Shown here in pieces: positions 1 to 7,759 of a stretch of DNA of 64,000 bases. The first letter of the stretch is position 1; every line of letters starts with the position of its first letter. This stretch comes from Clostridiales bacterium. GTDB lineage: Bacteria; Bacillota; Clostridia; Peptostreptococcales; Anaerovoracaceae. The notes under the pieces were generated by a model that worked only from the letters and a program-made list of their open reading frames with translations, had not been told where the DNA came from and searched no databases. A program made the translations under genes and the position numbers. The stretch is taken from assembly GCA_012841925.1 (NCBI GenBank), contig DUTT01000069.1:1-64000 (forward strand), in the 5' to 3' direction.

Positions 1-293
1 ATCCGTTTCAGCTTGAGTATCCGTCGCTTGGCCAGAATCAGGAAGGTCTCAGAGAGAGGTTGTCGTACGTCGTGCGCTCATTGGCCGCACTGGGCCTGGA
101 CGGGCTGGAGTGCTATTATCCCACTCACGATCAGGACGAGACCGAATTTCTCCTGGCGCTTGCAGACGAATGCGGGCTTCTCGTATCGATCGGGTCGGAT
201 GACCACGGTCCCGGAGCCCGAACGGTCAAGCGTATGCATTCATTTCAGGTCGAGGTGGACGTAAACCGGCTGCGCTGGATCGACGAACTATAG
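1..293 (+). CDS. PHP-domain phosphoesterase, C-terminal fragment
   Basis: The window opens inside this gene; about 97 codons remain, in the frame beginning at base 3. The visible part has the end of a PHP (polymerase and histidinol phosphatase) domain: GLDGLECYYPTHDQDE, then a short helix, then LLVSIGSDDHGPG, where SDDHG supplies the late metal-binding Asp and His typical of the fold. Stand-alone PHP proteins of this type are metal-dependent phosphoesterases, often acting on 3',5'-nucleotides or oligonucleotides, but the substrate cannot be deduced from the tail. A hairpin with a T-run about 85 bases after the stop probably ends its transcript. Family assignment is good; exact function is unknown. 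Confidence 0.75.
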   Translation, partial: PFQLEYPSLGQNQEGLRERLSYVVRSLAALGLDGLECYYPTHDQDETEFLLALADECGLLVSIGSDDHGPGARTVKRMHSFQVEVDVNRLRWIDEL

Positions 294-376
294 GGCCGTC
301 TGGATGCGCGAAAAGCGAAAATCGTGTAATCTTGCGCTGTCGATATGACATCTGCAGGTTGCATGCATCAATCATG

Positions 377-408
377 TGCAATCGCCGAACAGCGGCGGTT
401 GCATTTTT
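377..408 (+). terminator. Rho-independent terminator after the PHP gene
   Basis: An 11-bp stem (377-387 with 393-403, one G-T wobble) closes a 5-base AACAG loop and is followed at once by TTTTT. The T-run lies on the plus strand, so it terminates the PHP gene rather than the minus-strand kinase that ends at 454. Confidence 0.75.
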
Positions 409-410
409 AT

Positions 411-479
411 AGTATGTAATCGCAATGCAGGTACAATGCTAATGCGGCACATTTCACAGTATATAATCGCAATGCAGGT
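411..479. repeat. Two direct copies of a 22-bp sequence, 47-bp period
   Basis: Bases 411-432 and 458-479 share 21 of 22 positions (core TAATCGCAATGCAGGT). The second copy lies inside the last codons of the minus-strand kinase gene, so the duplication reaches into coding sequence. Function unknown; it fits the short tandem duplications seen in other intergenic regions of this window. Confidence 0.7.
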
Positions 480-1065
480 GTGGTTGCATATTCTCGAAGT
501 ACAGATTTTCCAGTGGAATCCAGCGGTTCACGAAGTCATCGATCCGTTCGGCCCCGACACGGGCCAGCAGGCGGCGTTCCTGTTCTTCCGGCTCGATGCG
601 AAGCAGCAGACGCAGATCGTATAGATGGCGCAGCACTTCGTGGAGGCTGTACGACCCTTCGATCACGGTGAGAGGTGCCCAGGGGACCCGGCGTTCGGGG
701 CCGTATGCCATCGCCGTACAGTCAAACGGCCGGTACACGATTTCTTCTCCATGGGCGTTCGACTGCAGAAAAGGTGCGATATCCTTCAGGATACGCTCGT
801 AATGCACATTGCCGCCGGGCGTTGCATATCGCTGCTCCGTCCGGAGTTCCGCCGGGAGAAAGAAGTCGTCCATAGGGATAATTCGCGCGGCGAGGCGGTC
901 GCGAATCTCGTCTGCAAGCGTCGTTTTACCTGATGCGCAGGGTCCGTCGATCGCGAGCACCGTGGACGGGCGCTCTTGGATCATCTGTTGGAGTATGCTA
1001 AACAGCTCTTCCTTGCCGTTTAGCAGCACAGGTACCTTTTCTGTTCTTTTATCTCTTATATGCAT
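454..1065 (-). CDS. Uridine kinase-like P-loop protein
   Basis: A 203-residue protein of the uridine kinase/phosphoribulokinase-like P-loop family. The Walker A motif GPCASGKT lies at residues 41-48, followed by IIPMDDFFL (about 62-70), the usual substrate-side Asp-Asp-Phe element, and by VIEGSYSLH, which resembles the VIEGxYS segment of the family. The likely reaction is ATP-dependent phosphorylation of a nucleoside or related small molecule. It is shorter than canonical Udk and diverges in the lid, so the substrate is uncertain. It is transcribed alone on the minus strand. An AGAGGA element about 10 bases upstream is the probable ribosome binding site. The last 8 codons overlap a duplicated 22-bp sequence (see the repeat at 411-479), so the C-terminus may have been altered recently. 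Confidence 0.75.
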   Translation of the reverse strand: MHIRDKRTEKVPVLLNGKEELFSILQQMIQERPSTVLAIDGPCASGKTTLADEIRDRLAARIIPMDDFFLPAELRTEQRYATPGGNVHYERILKDIAPFLQSNAHGEEIVYRPFDCTAMAYGPERRVPWAPLTVIEGSYSLHEVLRHLYDLRLLLRIEPEEQERRLLARVGAERIDDFVNRWIPLENLYFENMQPHLHCDYIL

Positions 1066-1125
1066 AGGTGTTTATTCCTCTTTTGAGTGCGCTGGGTAGT
1101 GCGACAGATTGCTTTAATGTCATAT

Positions 1126-1291
1126 GAGCAAAAATTGGAGTTATCGTAACGCAACGGCATGATTGGAGGACTATTGGAGCAAAAATTCGAGTTATTCTAT
1201 AATATTTACCTAAAATCTTAAATAACTCAAAATTTTGCACACTCCCCGCCCGGTTTTGCAGCAGTTGTCGGGATAGCTCGAAATTTTGCAC
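1126..1291. repeat. Symmetric inverted array of four 19-bp repeats
   Basis: Four copies of a 19-bp element of the form GNGCAAAAWTTNGAGYTAT: two on the plus strand at 1126-1144 and 1177-1195, two on the minus strand at 1222-1240 and 1273-1291. Start-to-start spacing is 51 bp in both arms and the array is symmetric about 1208.5. The spacers inside the arms are not obviously complementary, so symmetry is confined to the repeats. The inner pair could form a stem of about 20 bp with a few mismatches. A 90-residue minus-strand frame across the region is not credible as a gene. Function unknown. Confidence 0.7.
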
Positions 1292-1321
1292 ATTCATTGC
1301 GGAAATCGCTGTCCACGCCAT

Positions 1322-1450
1322 TATAGCACGGCGAAACCGGATGTCGAGAGTCCCGGTTTCTCTTGATGCCGTTTTATACAGCTGAGTACCACAGATCGTG
1401 GATCTGCGGAACCCTCACTGCGCAGATAATCAATGATATTATAAATATAA
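1322..1450. other. Intergenic stretch with two small hairpins
   Basis: No gene seen. It holds an 8-bp stem (1333-1340 with 1353-1360) and a 6-bp perfect stem with a 3-base loop (CAGATC/GATCTG, 1392-1406). Neither is followed by a clear T-run, so I do not call a terminator. Confidence 0.4.
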
Positions 1451-1479
1451 TTGACATATAATGGCAAATAATGTATAAT
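1451..1479 (+). promoter_or_regulatory. Consensus sigma-A promoter for the YdbC-like gene
   Basis: A perfect TTGACA (1451-1456), 17-bp spacer and perfect TATAAT (1474-1479). The expected start near 1486 leaves a leader of about 107 bases before the ydbC-like start. No riboswitch is recognised in the leader. Confidence 0.85.
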
Positions 1480-1592
1480 ATGGAACAACTGGACAAACTG
1501 CCGTACACAGGAGTGCTCGAAGCTTTAGGGTACAGTGCAGTCCGGGAGGATACAGGCAGAGGGCGGGTTCGTCATGCGAGAAAGGAAACGAC

Positions 1593-1994
1593 ATGAAAGG
1601 TCATGGAGTACGCGAAGCGCAGGCAACAGGTAGAACACAAACAGCAGGAACGGTGCAGTACGCTGGATCGGGGAAGGAATCGAATCGTTTTGAGCCTGCC
1701 GAATTCCCGGATGCAGCCGAGGTGATGGAGGTAGCCAAATCGTATGAGGACAGCAAAGGGGAGGATTTCACCTTTGAAATCACGGAGCACATCGGCGTGT
1801 TGAAGACCAACGCGAGCGGCTGGTCAAAGGAATTCAATGTGGTTTCGTGGAATGGAAATCCCGGTAAATTCGATATCCGCGAGTGGTCGGAAGATCATAA
1901 GAAAATGTCCAAAGGCATTACGCTTACAGATCGTGAGGCTAAAATGCTCCACGGATGGATCGGAAAGCAGAGGCTGCATGCCGAATCGGAGTAG
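1593..1994 (+). CDS. YdbC/PC4-like single-stranded DNA-binding protein
   Basis: A 133-residue protein whose last ~75 residues (FEITEHIGVLKTNASGW, KEFNVVSWNGNPGKFDIR, GITLTDREAKML) match the bacterial YdbC family, structural homologues of the eukaryotic coactivator PC4 that bind single-stranded DNA or RNA through a curved beta sheet. The family domain is about 70 residues; here about 55 polar, Thr/Gln/Gly-rich residues precede it, probably disordered. The start at 1593 has GAAAGGA about 6 bases upstream; an internal ATG at residue 46 (MEVAKSYEDS) would give a family-length protein and cannot be excluded. It is monocistronic behind a perfect consensus promoter, suggesting abundant expression. 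Confidence 0.75.
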   Translation: MKGHGVREAQATGRTQTAGTVQYAGSGKESNRFEPAEFPDAAEVMEVAKSYEDSKGEDFTFEITEHIGVLKTNASGWSKEFNVVSWNGNPGKFDIREWSEDHKKMSKGITLTDREAKMLHGWIGKQRLHAESE

Positions 1995-2137
1995 CAAGCG
2001 GGCAGTGCTGGCATACGGAGTTAGACAGTCACCGACCAAACGCAAGCGAGCAGCGGCAGAGTTGCGAAACTCACAAGCCGACAACTTAATCCGATTATGA
2101 ATCAGCAAATCACAAGCCGGCAATCAATCCGGTTATT
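1994..2137. repeat. Degenerate intergenic tandem duplications
   Basis: GCAAGCGRGCAG occurs at 1994-2005 and 2042-2053 (48-bp period), and an imperfect 27-28 bp copy pair beginning TCACAAGCCG lies at 2071-2098 and 2110-2136 (39-bp period). The region is non-coding; no regulatory role can be assigned. Confidence 0.55.
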
Positions 2138-2161
2138 AGGTCGACAACTCATACAGCTATA

Positions 2162-2200
2162 AGAAAGCGGGCGGAGGAAATAGTTTCCCCGCCCGCTTCT
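2162..2200. terminator. GC-rich hairpin, probable terminator of the YdbC-like gene
   Basis: A 10-bp perfect stem (AAGCGGGCGG 2165-2174 with CCGCCCGCTT 2189-2198), with additional flanking pairing, closes a 14-base loop. Only a weak T-rich tail follows, so termination efficiency is uncertain. Confidence 0.5.
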
Positions 2201-2325
2201 CATATGATACAATAATTCGTAACACTTTATAATGCAGTGAATGCGACGCATCGAAAAGCGGTCGCATCGTTCGCACAGAGAATCAATGCGTGCGGCACTG
2301 CAGCAGGAATACGAAAGGAACAGGG

Positions 2326-3864
2326 ATGAATATCGACTTAAAGCTTGCACCGGGCGAACGGGCGATCCGCGTACAGGCAGATAAGGGCACGATTATAGCG
2401 GAGCTCGCGGAACAGTACCAGGAATATCTGCCGTACGAGATCATCGCCGCCCGGCTCGACAATCACGTCGTCGGCCTGGATACGGCGCTGCAGTGCGACG
2501 CCGAAGTGACGCTGCTCGATATCCGGGATCCCTCGGGGAACCAGGCCTATCAAAACAGCGTGGTCGAACTGTATCTGTTAGCGGTCAAGCGCGTGTTCCC
2601 CGATGCATCGGTCATCATCGCTCACTCGCTGAACCGGGGTATCTTTACAAAGGTCACCGGGCGCCGCGCGTTTACACCGTCTCAGGTGGAGCGCATCAAA
2701 AAAGCGATGATTGCGCTGTCCGAGGAAGACATACCTTTTTCGTCCATCAATCCGGATCTTCTTCTCGTTGCGCCTTCGACAGGCTACATACGGACGTTTG
2801 ATCTGCGCAAATGCCGCAACGGCATCGTGATACTGATTCCCGAAGCCGCACATCCGCAGGGTCTTCCGCCGTACAGGGACGACAAGAAGCTTCACCGGGC
2901 ATTCGAAGAGCAGGAAAAATGGAACGACATGCTCGACGTCCGGTTTATGGAAGATTTGACCCGAAAGATCCAAAGCGGGGAAATCAAGGACCTCATTCGC
3001 ATTTCCGAAGCGCTGCACGAAAAAAATATCGCTAAAATCGCCGACCAGATCGTCCGAAGCGGCAAGCGAATTGTATTGATCGCAGGTCCTTCATCTGCCG
3101 GAAAGACTTCTTTTGCCCACCGCTTGAGCACACAGCTGTGGGTCAACGACCACAAGCCTCTTTATCTTGGGACGGACGATTACTTCCTGAATCGGGACGA
3201 TGTTCCAATCGGGCCTGACGGTGCCAAGGATTTCGAAAATCTGGACGCTGTCGACGTTCAGCTGTTCAACGATCACTTGAACGCCCTTTTAGCGGGAGAA
3301 GAGGTCGATATTCCCCGCTTCGACTTTACGACGGGCGAAAAGGTGTTCGGCGAACGCATTCTGCGCGCAGGCCCGGAGCAGCCGCTCGTCATCGAAGGCA
3401 TTCACGGACTCAACGATTATCTGACCCGCCTGGTGCCGGCAGAAGAGAAGTTTAAGATTTACATCAGTCCGCTGACCCAGCTTCGCATCGACAATCATAA
3501 CCGCATTCCGCTCACCGATATCCGGAAGCTGAGGCGGATCATCCGCGACGCCTCGAAGAGAGGATGGGACGCGCGGCAGACCATCGAGCTGTGGCCGAAG
3601 GTGCGTGCGGGCGAAGATGTAAACATCTTTCCGTTCAGCGACCAGGCCGATGCGATTTTCAATTCGGTTCATATCTACGAGCTTGCTGTGCTCAAGAAAT
3701 ATGCAAAGCCGCTGCTCGAGGAAATCGGCGAAGACGAGGAGACTTACACGGAAGCCCGCCGGCTGCTGCGTCTCCTGGGCTTTGTGGAAATGGTGGAAGA
3801 CGACTCGGTCATCGTAAACAATTCGATCATACGGGAGTTTATCGGAGGCAGCGTCATCGCATAA
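2326..3864 (+). CDS. Nucleoside kinase with ThrRS-like N-terminus (uridine kinase fusion)
   Basis: A 512-residue fusion well known in Firmicutes. Residues 1-66 look like a TGS/ubiquitin-like domain, about 75-200 resemble the second additional (editing-like) domain of threonyl-tRNA synthetase (IIAHSLNRGIFTKVTG, where a synthetase would have metal-binding His), and about 245-460 are a uridine kinase/phosphoribulokinase P-loop domain with Walker A GPSSAGKT at 254-261, YLGTDDYFLNRDD and VIEGIHGLND. It probably phosphorylates a nucleoside with ATP; the role of the synthetase-like half is not established. I chose ATG 2326, preceded by AAAGGA at 2314-2319, over an upstream in-frame GTG at 2290. psuK and psuG follow, consistent with a nucleoside salvage group. 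Confidence 0.85.
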   Translation: MNIDLKLAPGERAIRVQADKGTIIAELAEQYQEYLPYEIIAARLDNHVVGLDTALQCDAEVTLLDIRDPSGNQAYQNSVVELYLLAVKRVFPDASVIIAHSLNRGIFTKVTGRRAFTPSQVERIKKAMIALSEEDIPFSSINPDLLLVAPSTGYIRTFDLRKCRNGIVILIPEAAHPQGLPPYRDDKKLHRAFEEQEKWNDMLDVRFMEDLTRKIQSGEIKDLIRISEALHEKNIAKIADQIVRSGKRIVLIAGPSSAGKTSFAHRLSTQLWVNDHKPLYLGTDDYFLNRDDVPIGPDGAKDFENLDAVDVQLFNDHLNALLAGEEVDIPRFDFTTGEKVFGERILRAGPEQPLVIEGIHGLNDYLTRLVPAEEKFKIYISPLTQLRIDNHNRIPLTDIRKLRRIIRDASKRGWDARQTIELWPKVRAGEDVNIFPFSDQADAIFNSVHIYELAVLKKYAKPLLEEIGEDEETYTEARRLLRLLGFVEMVEDDSVIVNNSIIREFIGGSVIA

Positions 3865-3933
3865 CAGCATTGGCTCTGCGCAGTTTTACGCGATTCAGGA
3901 TCAGGGCAGATTATAGTCATACAGGAGGATAAT

Positions 3934-4839
3934 GTGGAGTGCATCGGTGTGATCGGCGGTATCGCCGCCGACGTGGAAGGACAGCCTTTTGGCATATTGA
4001 GGCCGGCGGATTCAAATCCCGGAACCGTGGAGGTTTCGCACGGAGGAGTCGGGAGAAACATCGCCGAGAACCTGGCGCGCATGGGCGGCAACCGGGTGCT
4101 GTTTTGCTCCGTCCGGGGGGATGACGAGCTCGGGCGCGCAGCGTCCGAATCGCTTGCGCAAGCAGGCGCTGACATCAGCGGTGTGCACGTGATTCCGGAC
4201 TGCAGGACGGCTATTTACATGTCGATCCTGGACAACGACGGAGAGATGGTGCTGGCGGTATCGGACATGAGCGTCCTCGAACGGCTTACGCCGGAGCTCG
4301 TTGACCGGCTCCTCCCGCTTCTTTCGGATGCGTCTGTGATCGTGCTCGATGCCAACCTGCCGGTGCAGACGCTCGAACACTGCGCACATGTGTTTGCGGA
4401 TCGAAAAATTTTCGTGGATCCTGTTTCCGTCGAAAAAGCCAAGCGCATCCGCAGCATTCTTCCGGCATGTACTGCACTGAAACCCAATCGAATTGAAGCT
4501 GAGCAGCTTGTCGGATTCCCAATCCGCAGCGAACGAGATTTGGTCGAGGCAGGGCAGTTCTTCCTGGATCAGGGTGTGCGGATGGTCTTTATTTCGCTCG
4601 GATCAGATGGGCTGTTCTACATGGAGCAAAGCGGCCGGGGACTGCTTGCAGCGGAAGTTATCGACGACATGAGCAGCGTGACCGGGGCGGGCGATGCTGC
4701 ATCGGCTGCCATTGCAGACGGTCTGGCACGCGGTCTTACGGCCGATGAAATCGCACGGCAAGCCAACCGTGCCGCCGGTTTGACGCTTCGGGCGCAACAG
4801 CGCGTCCATCCGGAAATTTCTTCGTTTCGGCTTGGATAA
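3934..4839 (+). CDS. psuK: PfkB-family kinase, probable pseudouridine kinase
   Basis: A 301-residue ribokinase/PfkB fold. The N-terminal signature is SHGGVGRNIAENLARMG (about 35-51); the C-terminal signature is SSVTGAGDA (about 247-255), with GAGD forming the anion hole and Asp254 the probable catalytic base. The family phosphorylates sugars and nucleosides; pseudouridine kinase is inferred because psuG lies immediately downstream, the usual two-gene pathway that converts pseudouridine to uracil and ribose 5-phosphate. The start is GTG 3934, with AGGAGG 5 bases upstream. 69 bases separate it from psuG, so the two are probably co-transcribed. Confidence 0.85.
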   Translation: MECIGVIGGIAADVEGQPFGILRPADSNPGTVEVSHGGVGRNIAENLARMGGNRVLFCSVRGDDELGRAASESLAQAGADISGVHVIPDCRTAIYMSILDNDGEMVLAVSDMSVLERLTPELVDRLLPLLSDASVIVLDANLPVQTLEHCAHVFADRKIFVDPVSVEKAKRIRSILPACTALKPNRIEAEQLVGFPIRSERDLVEAGQFFLDQGVRMVFISLGSDGLFYMEQSGRGLLAAEVIDDMSSVTGAGDAASAAIADGLARGLTADEIARQANRAAGLTLRAQQRVHPEISSFRLG

Positions 4840-4908
4840 TATCGGTTGACGGATGGAGAGCATAATTAAGCAGGTCCGATATCTGCATGAGTGGACAAGG
4901 AGAGCGCA

Positions 4909-5829
4909 ATGGAAGTAAACACATATCTGGATATTTCACCCGAAGTGCAGGCGGCTTTAGACGAAGGAAAGCCGGTTGTCGCACTGGAATCGACGATCAT
5001 CTGCCATGGCATGCCCTATCCTGCGAACGTTGAAACGGCGCTGGCGGTCGAAGATGTCATCCGGAGCAACGGAGCCGTGCCTGCCACGATTGCGGTTATA
5101 GAGGGGCGAATTAAAGCGGGACTGTCGAAATCCCAGATTGAATATCTGGCCACGGCCGGCAATGTCCGCAAGCTCAGCCGGAGAGATTTTCCTTCCGTCG
5201 TGGCTGACCGGGCCGACGGTGCGACGACGGTGGCCGGCACGATGATCGTAAGCGCCATGGCCGGCATCCGCGTCTTTGTGACCGGAGGAATCGGCGGCGT
5301 GCATCGGGGAGCCGGGCAGAGCTTCGACATCTCCGCCGACCTGCAGGAACTTAAGAATACGGATGTGGCCGTCGTCTGCGCGGGCTGCAAGAGCATTCTG
5401 GACATACCGGCGACGCTGGAATATCTGGAGACGGCCGGGGTGCCGGTCATCGTGTACGGGTCCGACGAGTTTCCTGCATTTTACAGCGTATCCAGCGGAT
5501 GCCCGGCACCGATGCGCATCGATACACCGCAAGCGATCGCAGAGATGCTCGCAGTAAAACGGGAACTGGGTCTTGCCGGAGGCGCGCTCGTCGCATGCCC
5601 GGTGCCTGTCGAACACGAAATTCCGGCCGAAGAGATCGACGGCTTTATTCGCGAAGCGCTGGCACAGGCGGAAAAAGAGCATGTCTCGGGCAGCCGGGTA
5701 ACGCCGTATCTGCTGCAGAAAGTGGTCGATCTTACGCAGGGGCGGGCGCTCGCTACGAATCGGGAACTCGTACTCAACAACGCCGGCATCGGAGCCCGGC
5801 TGGCGGTCGGGCTGTGCCGGATCGAATGA
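4909..5829 (+). CDS. psuG: Pseudouridine-5'-phosphate glycosidase
   Basis: A 306-residue protein of the IndA/PsuG family, which cleaves the C-C glycosidic bond of pseudouridine 5'-phosphate to uracil and ribose 5-phosphate (a Mn-dependent reaction in the characterised enzyme). Recognisable conserved blocks are VALESTIICHGMPYPAN, ATIAVIEGRIKAGL, RADGATTVAGTM, FVTGGIGGVHRGA and NNAGIGARLAV at the end. Length is normal. ATG 4909 is preferred because AAGGAGAG lies 4 bases upstream; an in-frame GTG at 4891 has no such site. It completes the pseudouridine catabolic pair with psuK. Confidence 0.95.
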   Translation: MEVNTYLDISPEVQAALDEGKPVVALESTIICHGMPYPANVETALAVEDVIRSNGAVPATIAVIEGRIKAGLSKSQIEYLATAGNVRKLSRRDFPSVVADRADGATTVAGTMIVSAMAGIRVFVTGGIGGVHRGAGQSFDISADLQELKNTDVAVVCAGCKSILDIPATLEYLETAGVPVIVYGSDEFPAFYSVSSGCPAPMRIDTPQAIAEMLAVKRELGLAGGALVACPVPVEHEIPAEEIDGFIREALAQAEKEHVSGSRVTPYLLQKVVDLTQGRALATNRELVLNNAGIGARLAVGLCRIE

Positions 5830-5863
5830 CGGCGGAATGCGGTTGCAAAAGAGCCGTGCACAT

Positions 5864-5895
5864 GTTACCCTGATAACAGGAATTGTTACTGTTAA
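5864..5895 (+). promoter_or_regulatory. Possible PerR/Fur operator upstream of the Fur-family gene
   Basis: An inverted repeat GTTA-6-TAAC (5864-5877) is followed by TTGTTACTGTTAAT (5883-5896), another AT-rich partial dyad. Fur-family regulators commonly autoregulate through such dyads, but this does not match a canonical Per box, so the assignment is tentative. Confidence 0.35.
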
Positions 5896-5907
5896 TGCAG
5901 GAGTGTC

Positions 5908-6342
5908 ATGCGCTATTCGAAGCAGAGAGAATCGATCATGGAAGCCGTGCGGTCGCACGACGGACATCCGACTGCGGATCAGGTTTATAAAACCGTCAGA
6001 CAAAACAATCCGAACATCAGCCTCGGAACCGTCTATCGGAATTTAAACCAGCTCGCAGAGAGCGGGGTGCTCGTTCGCATTCCCGTGTCGGGAAGCCGGG
6101 ATCGGTTCGACCACAACACGCACGCGCACTTTCATGCGCAGTGCACGTCGTGCGGTTCGTTTTTCGATGTACCCTGCGATATCTGCGAAGAGCTGACAGA
6201 CTTGCTCGAACGCATCGAAGCGCGGACCGGCATGACCGTAGCCGCAGAGCGGGTACAATTCCAGAAGATCTGTTCCGGGTGTCAAACCCGGCAGGAGAAC
6301 GTTACAGTCCGGGATCACAAGGAAAAAAGGAGGATCACGTGA
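5908..6342 (+). CDS. Fur-family regulator, PerR-like
   Basis: A 144-residue Fur-family metalloregulator. The winged helix spans about residues 1-80 ([26 protein letters not shown]). The metal-sensing part has [15 protein letters not shown], with the clustered His residues of the regulatory site and the first structural CxxC, and a second CSGC near residue 130 completing the four-Cys zinc site. PerR is favoured over Fur, Zur or Nur because the gene is fused by a 4-base GTGA overlap to rubrerythrin, with desulfoferrodoxin next. It probably represses its own operon and responds to peroxide through metal-catalysed oxidation of a His. The ribosome binding site is GCAGGAG, 4 bases before ATG. Confidence 0.85.
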   Translation: MRYSKQRESIMEAVRSHDGHPTADQVYKTVRQNNPNISLGTVYRNLNQLAESGVLVRIPVSGSRDRFDHNTHAHFHAQCTSCGSFFDVPCDICEELTDLLERIEARTGMTVAAERVQFQKICSGCQTRQENVTVRDHKEKRRIT

Positions 6343-6878
6343 AAGAACTTAAAGGAACAAAGACGTTGGAGAATCTCATGAAGGCTTTTGCCGGAGAGTC
6401 CGAGGCCAGAAACAAATACAACTATTACGCATCCAAGGCCAGATCGGAAGGCTACAATCAGATCGGAGATCTGTTCGACGAGACGGCACTGAACGAAAAA
6501 GAGCACGCGAAACTCTGGTTTAAGCTCGCGCATGGCATCGGTACGACCGAGGAAAACCTGATCGACGCCGCCGAAGGAGAGAACTACGAGTGGACGTCCA
6601 TGTATAAGGAGATGGCCGAGACAGCGAGAGCGGAAGGATTCCCCGAGATTGCCGACAAGATGGACGGCGTAGCCGGTGTCGAAAAAGAACACGAGAAGCG
6701 CTACAGGATACTGGCTGAAAACGTGCGCAGCGGTAAAGTGTTCGAAAAGGACAGCGAAGTCGTGTGGCAGTGCACGAACTGCGGTCACATCTACACGGGT
6801 AAAAAGGCGCTCGACGTGTGCCCCGTGTGCGATCACGACCTTAAATACATGTACGTAAAGAGCGAAACATATAAATAA
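6339..6878 (+). CDS. rbr: Rubrerythrin
   Basis: A 179-residue classical rubrerythrin: an N-terminal four-helix bundle carrying a di-iron site ([41 protein letters not shown] supply the Glu and His ligands) and a C-terminal rubredoxin-like [Fe(SCys)4] domain (CTNCG and CPVC). It reduces hydrogen peroxide to water in the cytoplasm using electrons from rubredoxin-type donors. The start is GTG 6339, preceded by AAAAGGAGG, and overlaps the regulator stop by four bases, so translation is coupled. The longer upstream frame is only the shadow of the regulator gene. Confidence 0.95.
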   Translation: MKELKGTKTLENLMKAFAGESEARNKYNYYASKARSEGYNQIGDLFDETALNEKEHAKLWFKLAHGIGTTEENLIDAAEGENYEWTSMYKEMAETARAEGFPEIADKMDGVAGVEKEHEKRYRILAENVRSGKVFEKDSEVVWQCTNCGHIYTGKKALDVCPVCDHDLKYMYVKSETYK

Positions 6879-6890
6879 TGCAGATACATG

Positions 6891-6935
6891 CAGCGAACCG
6901 GCTGCACGGTACAGGCGAATACAGCGAATCGGCTG
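6891..6935. repeat. CAGCGAAYCGGCTG duplicated, 31-bp period
   Basis: Copies at 6891-6904 and 6922-6935 lie in the 133-bp gap between rubrerythrin and desulfoferrodoxin. No promoter or terminator is clear in the gap. Confidence 0.45.
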
Positions 6936-7011
6936 TTTCGAAAGGCGGCGACAGTCAGAATCGTCGGCGGGATATACATCCGGTACAATACTGATAAAAA
7001 AGGAGAAAATT

Positions 7012-7386
7012 ATGGAACAGAAATTTTACAGATGTGAAATGTGCGGAAACATCATCACGCACCTCAACGACAGCGGCGTTCGCGTCGTATGCTGCGGTCA
7101 GGAAATGGGCGAGCTCGTCGCTAAAACAGCAGATTCGACGACCGAAAAGCACGTCCCCGTCGTCAAGCAGGACGGCCGGAAAGTCAACGTCGTGGTCGGC
7201 AGCGTAGACCATCCCATGACAGAAGAACACTGGATCCAGTGGATCTGCCTCGTCACGAAGGAAGGCTGCGAAGTCAAGTACCTCAATCCGGGAGATGACC
7301 CCGCCGCCGAGTTTACGCTCAGCGATTCGGACGAGATCGTCGCCGTGTACGAGTACTGCAACCTCCACAGCCTGTGGGTGGCGTAA
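7012..7386 (+). CDS. dfx: Desulfoferrodoxin (superoxide reductase)
   Basis: A 124-residue two-domain desulfoferrodoxin. The N-terminal desulforedoxin-like iron centre uses CEMCG and the adjacent Cys-Cys pair VVCCGQ. The catalytic square-pyramidal Fe(His4Cys) centre is provided by KHVPVV, VDHPMTEEHWIQW and CNLHSLW at the end. It reduces superoxide to hydrogen peroxide without producing oxygen; the peroxide can then be removed by the rubrerythrin encoded just upstream. A strong AAAAAGGAG site precedes ATG. Full length and intact. Confidence 0.95.
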   Translation: MEQKFYRCEMCGNIITHLNDSGVRVVCCGQEMGELVAKTADSTTEKHVPVVKQDGRKVNVVVGSVDHPMTEEHWIQWICLVTKEGCEVKYLNPGDDPAAEFTLSDSDEIVAVYEYCNLHSLWVA

Positions 7387-7420
7387 ACGCAAGGTCAACG
7401 GCAAAAGAGGCAAATAGCGC

Positions 7421-7448
7421 TTGACACCCATACAGACCGTGCTATAAT
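7421..7448 (+). promoter_or_regulatory. Promoter of the T-box leader/trp transporter operon
   Basis: Perfect TTGACA (7421-7426), 16-bp spacer, perfect TATAAT (7443-7448). It drives a leader of roughly 385 bases that contains the T-box. Confidence 0.85.
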
Positions 7449-7469
7449 ACTCACAACAATCACATAGCA

Positions 7470-7759
7470 TAAACCGTTGATGAAGACGAGTAGGCTGTAA
7501 AGCGACCACAAAGAGAGTTCCGGACAGGTGAGAGCGGAGCTGGAAGTTGCAGGTGAATGGACTTCTGAGGGCGGCTTGAAAGAAGGAGACCGGAAAACAG
7601 GTCAGAAACACTTCGAGTAGATGCCGACGGGAACCCACCCGTTATCCATCGGGGCGCATATGATGGTATGCGTAAGCGAGTGGACGGCAACGTCAATTCG
7701 GGTGGTATCGCAGAAGCAAATCGCTTTTGTCCCGCAACAGGGGCAGAAGCGATTTTTTT
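7470..7759 (+). promoter_or_regulatory. T-box riboswitch, tryptophan (UGG) specifier
   Basis: Stem I elements are visible: an AGTA-containing segment near 7488, GAGAG at 7513, GGTGAGAGCG at 7528 and GTGAATGGACTTC at 7553. The TGG at 7558-7560 followed by A sits where the specifier codon is expected. The conserved T-box core TTCGGGTGGTATCGC (7697-7711) carries the UGGN bulge that pairs with the uncharged tRNA acceptor end. It is followed by a terminator hairpin (7718-7759) ending in seven T residues. Uncharged tRNA-Trp should stabilise the antiterminator and switch on the downstream ABC importer. The specifier assignment is by position and agrees independently with the transporter family. Confidence 0.85.
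7718..7759 (+). terminator. T-box-controlled intrinsic terminator
   Basis: AATCGCTTTTGTCCC (7719-7733) pairs with GGGCAGAAGCGATT (7741-7754) around a short loop, followed by T7. This is the competing structure to the T-box antiterminator. Confidence 0.85.

Noticed and set aside
1049-1321. A 90-codon minus-strand frame over the symmetric repeat array.
   Set aside because: Its sequence is made of the repeats themselves (QNFELSRQLLQNRAGSVQNFEL) and has no coding character.
1480-1596. A 38-codon frame whose stop overlaps the YdbC-like start (ATGA).
   Set aside because: Its ATG directly follows the -10 hexamer, upstream of the expected transcription start near 1486, so it would not be on the mRNA.
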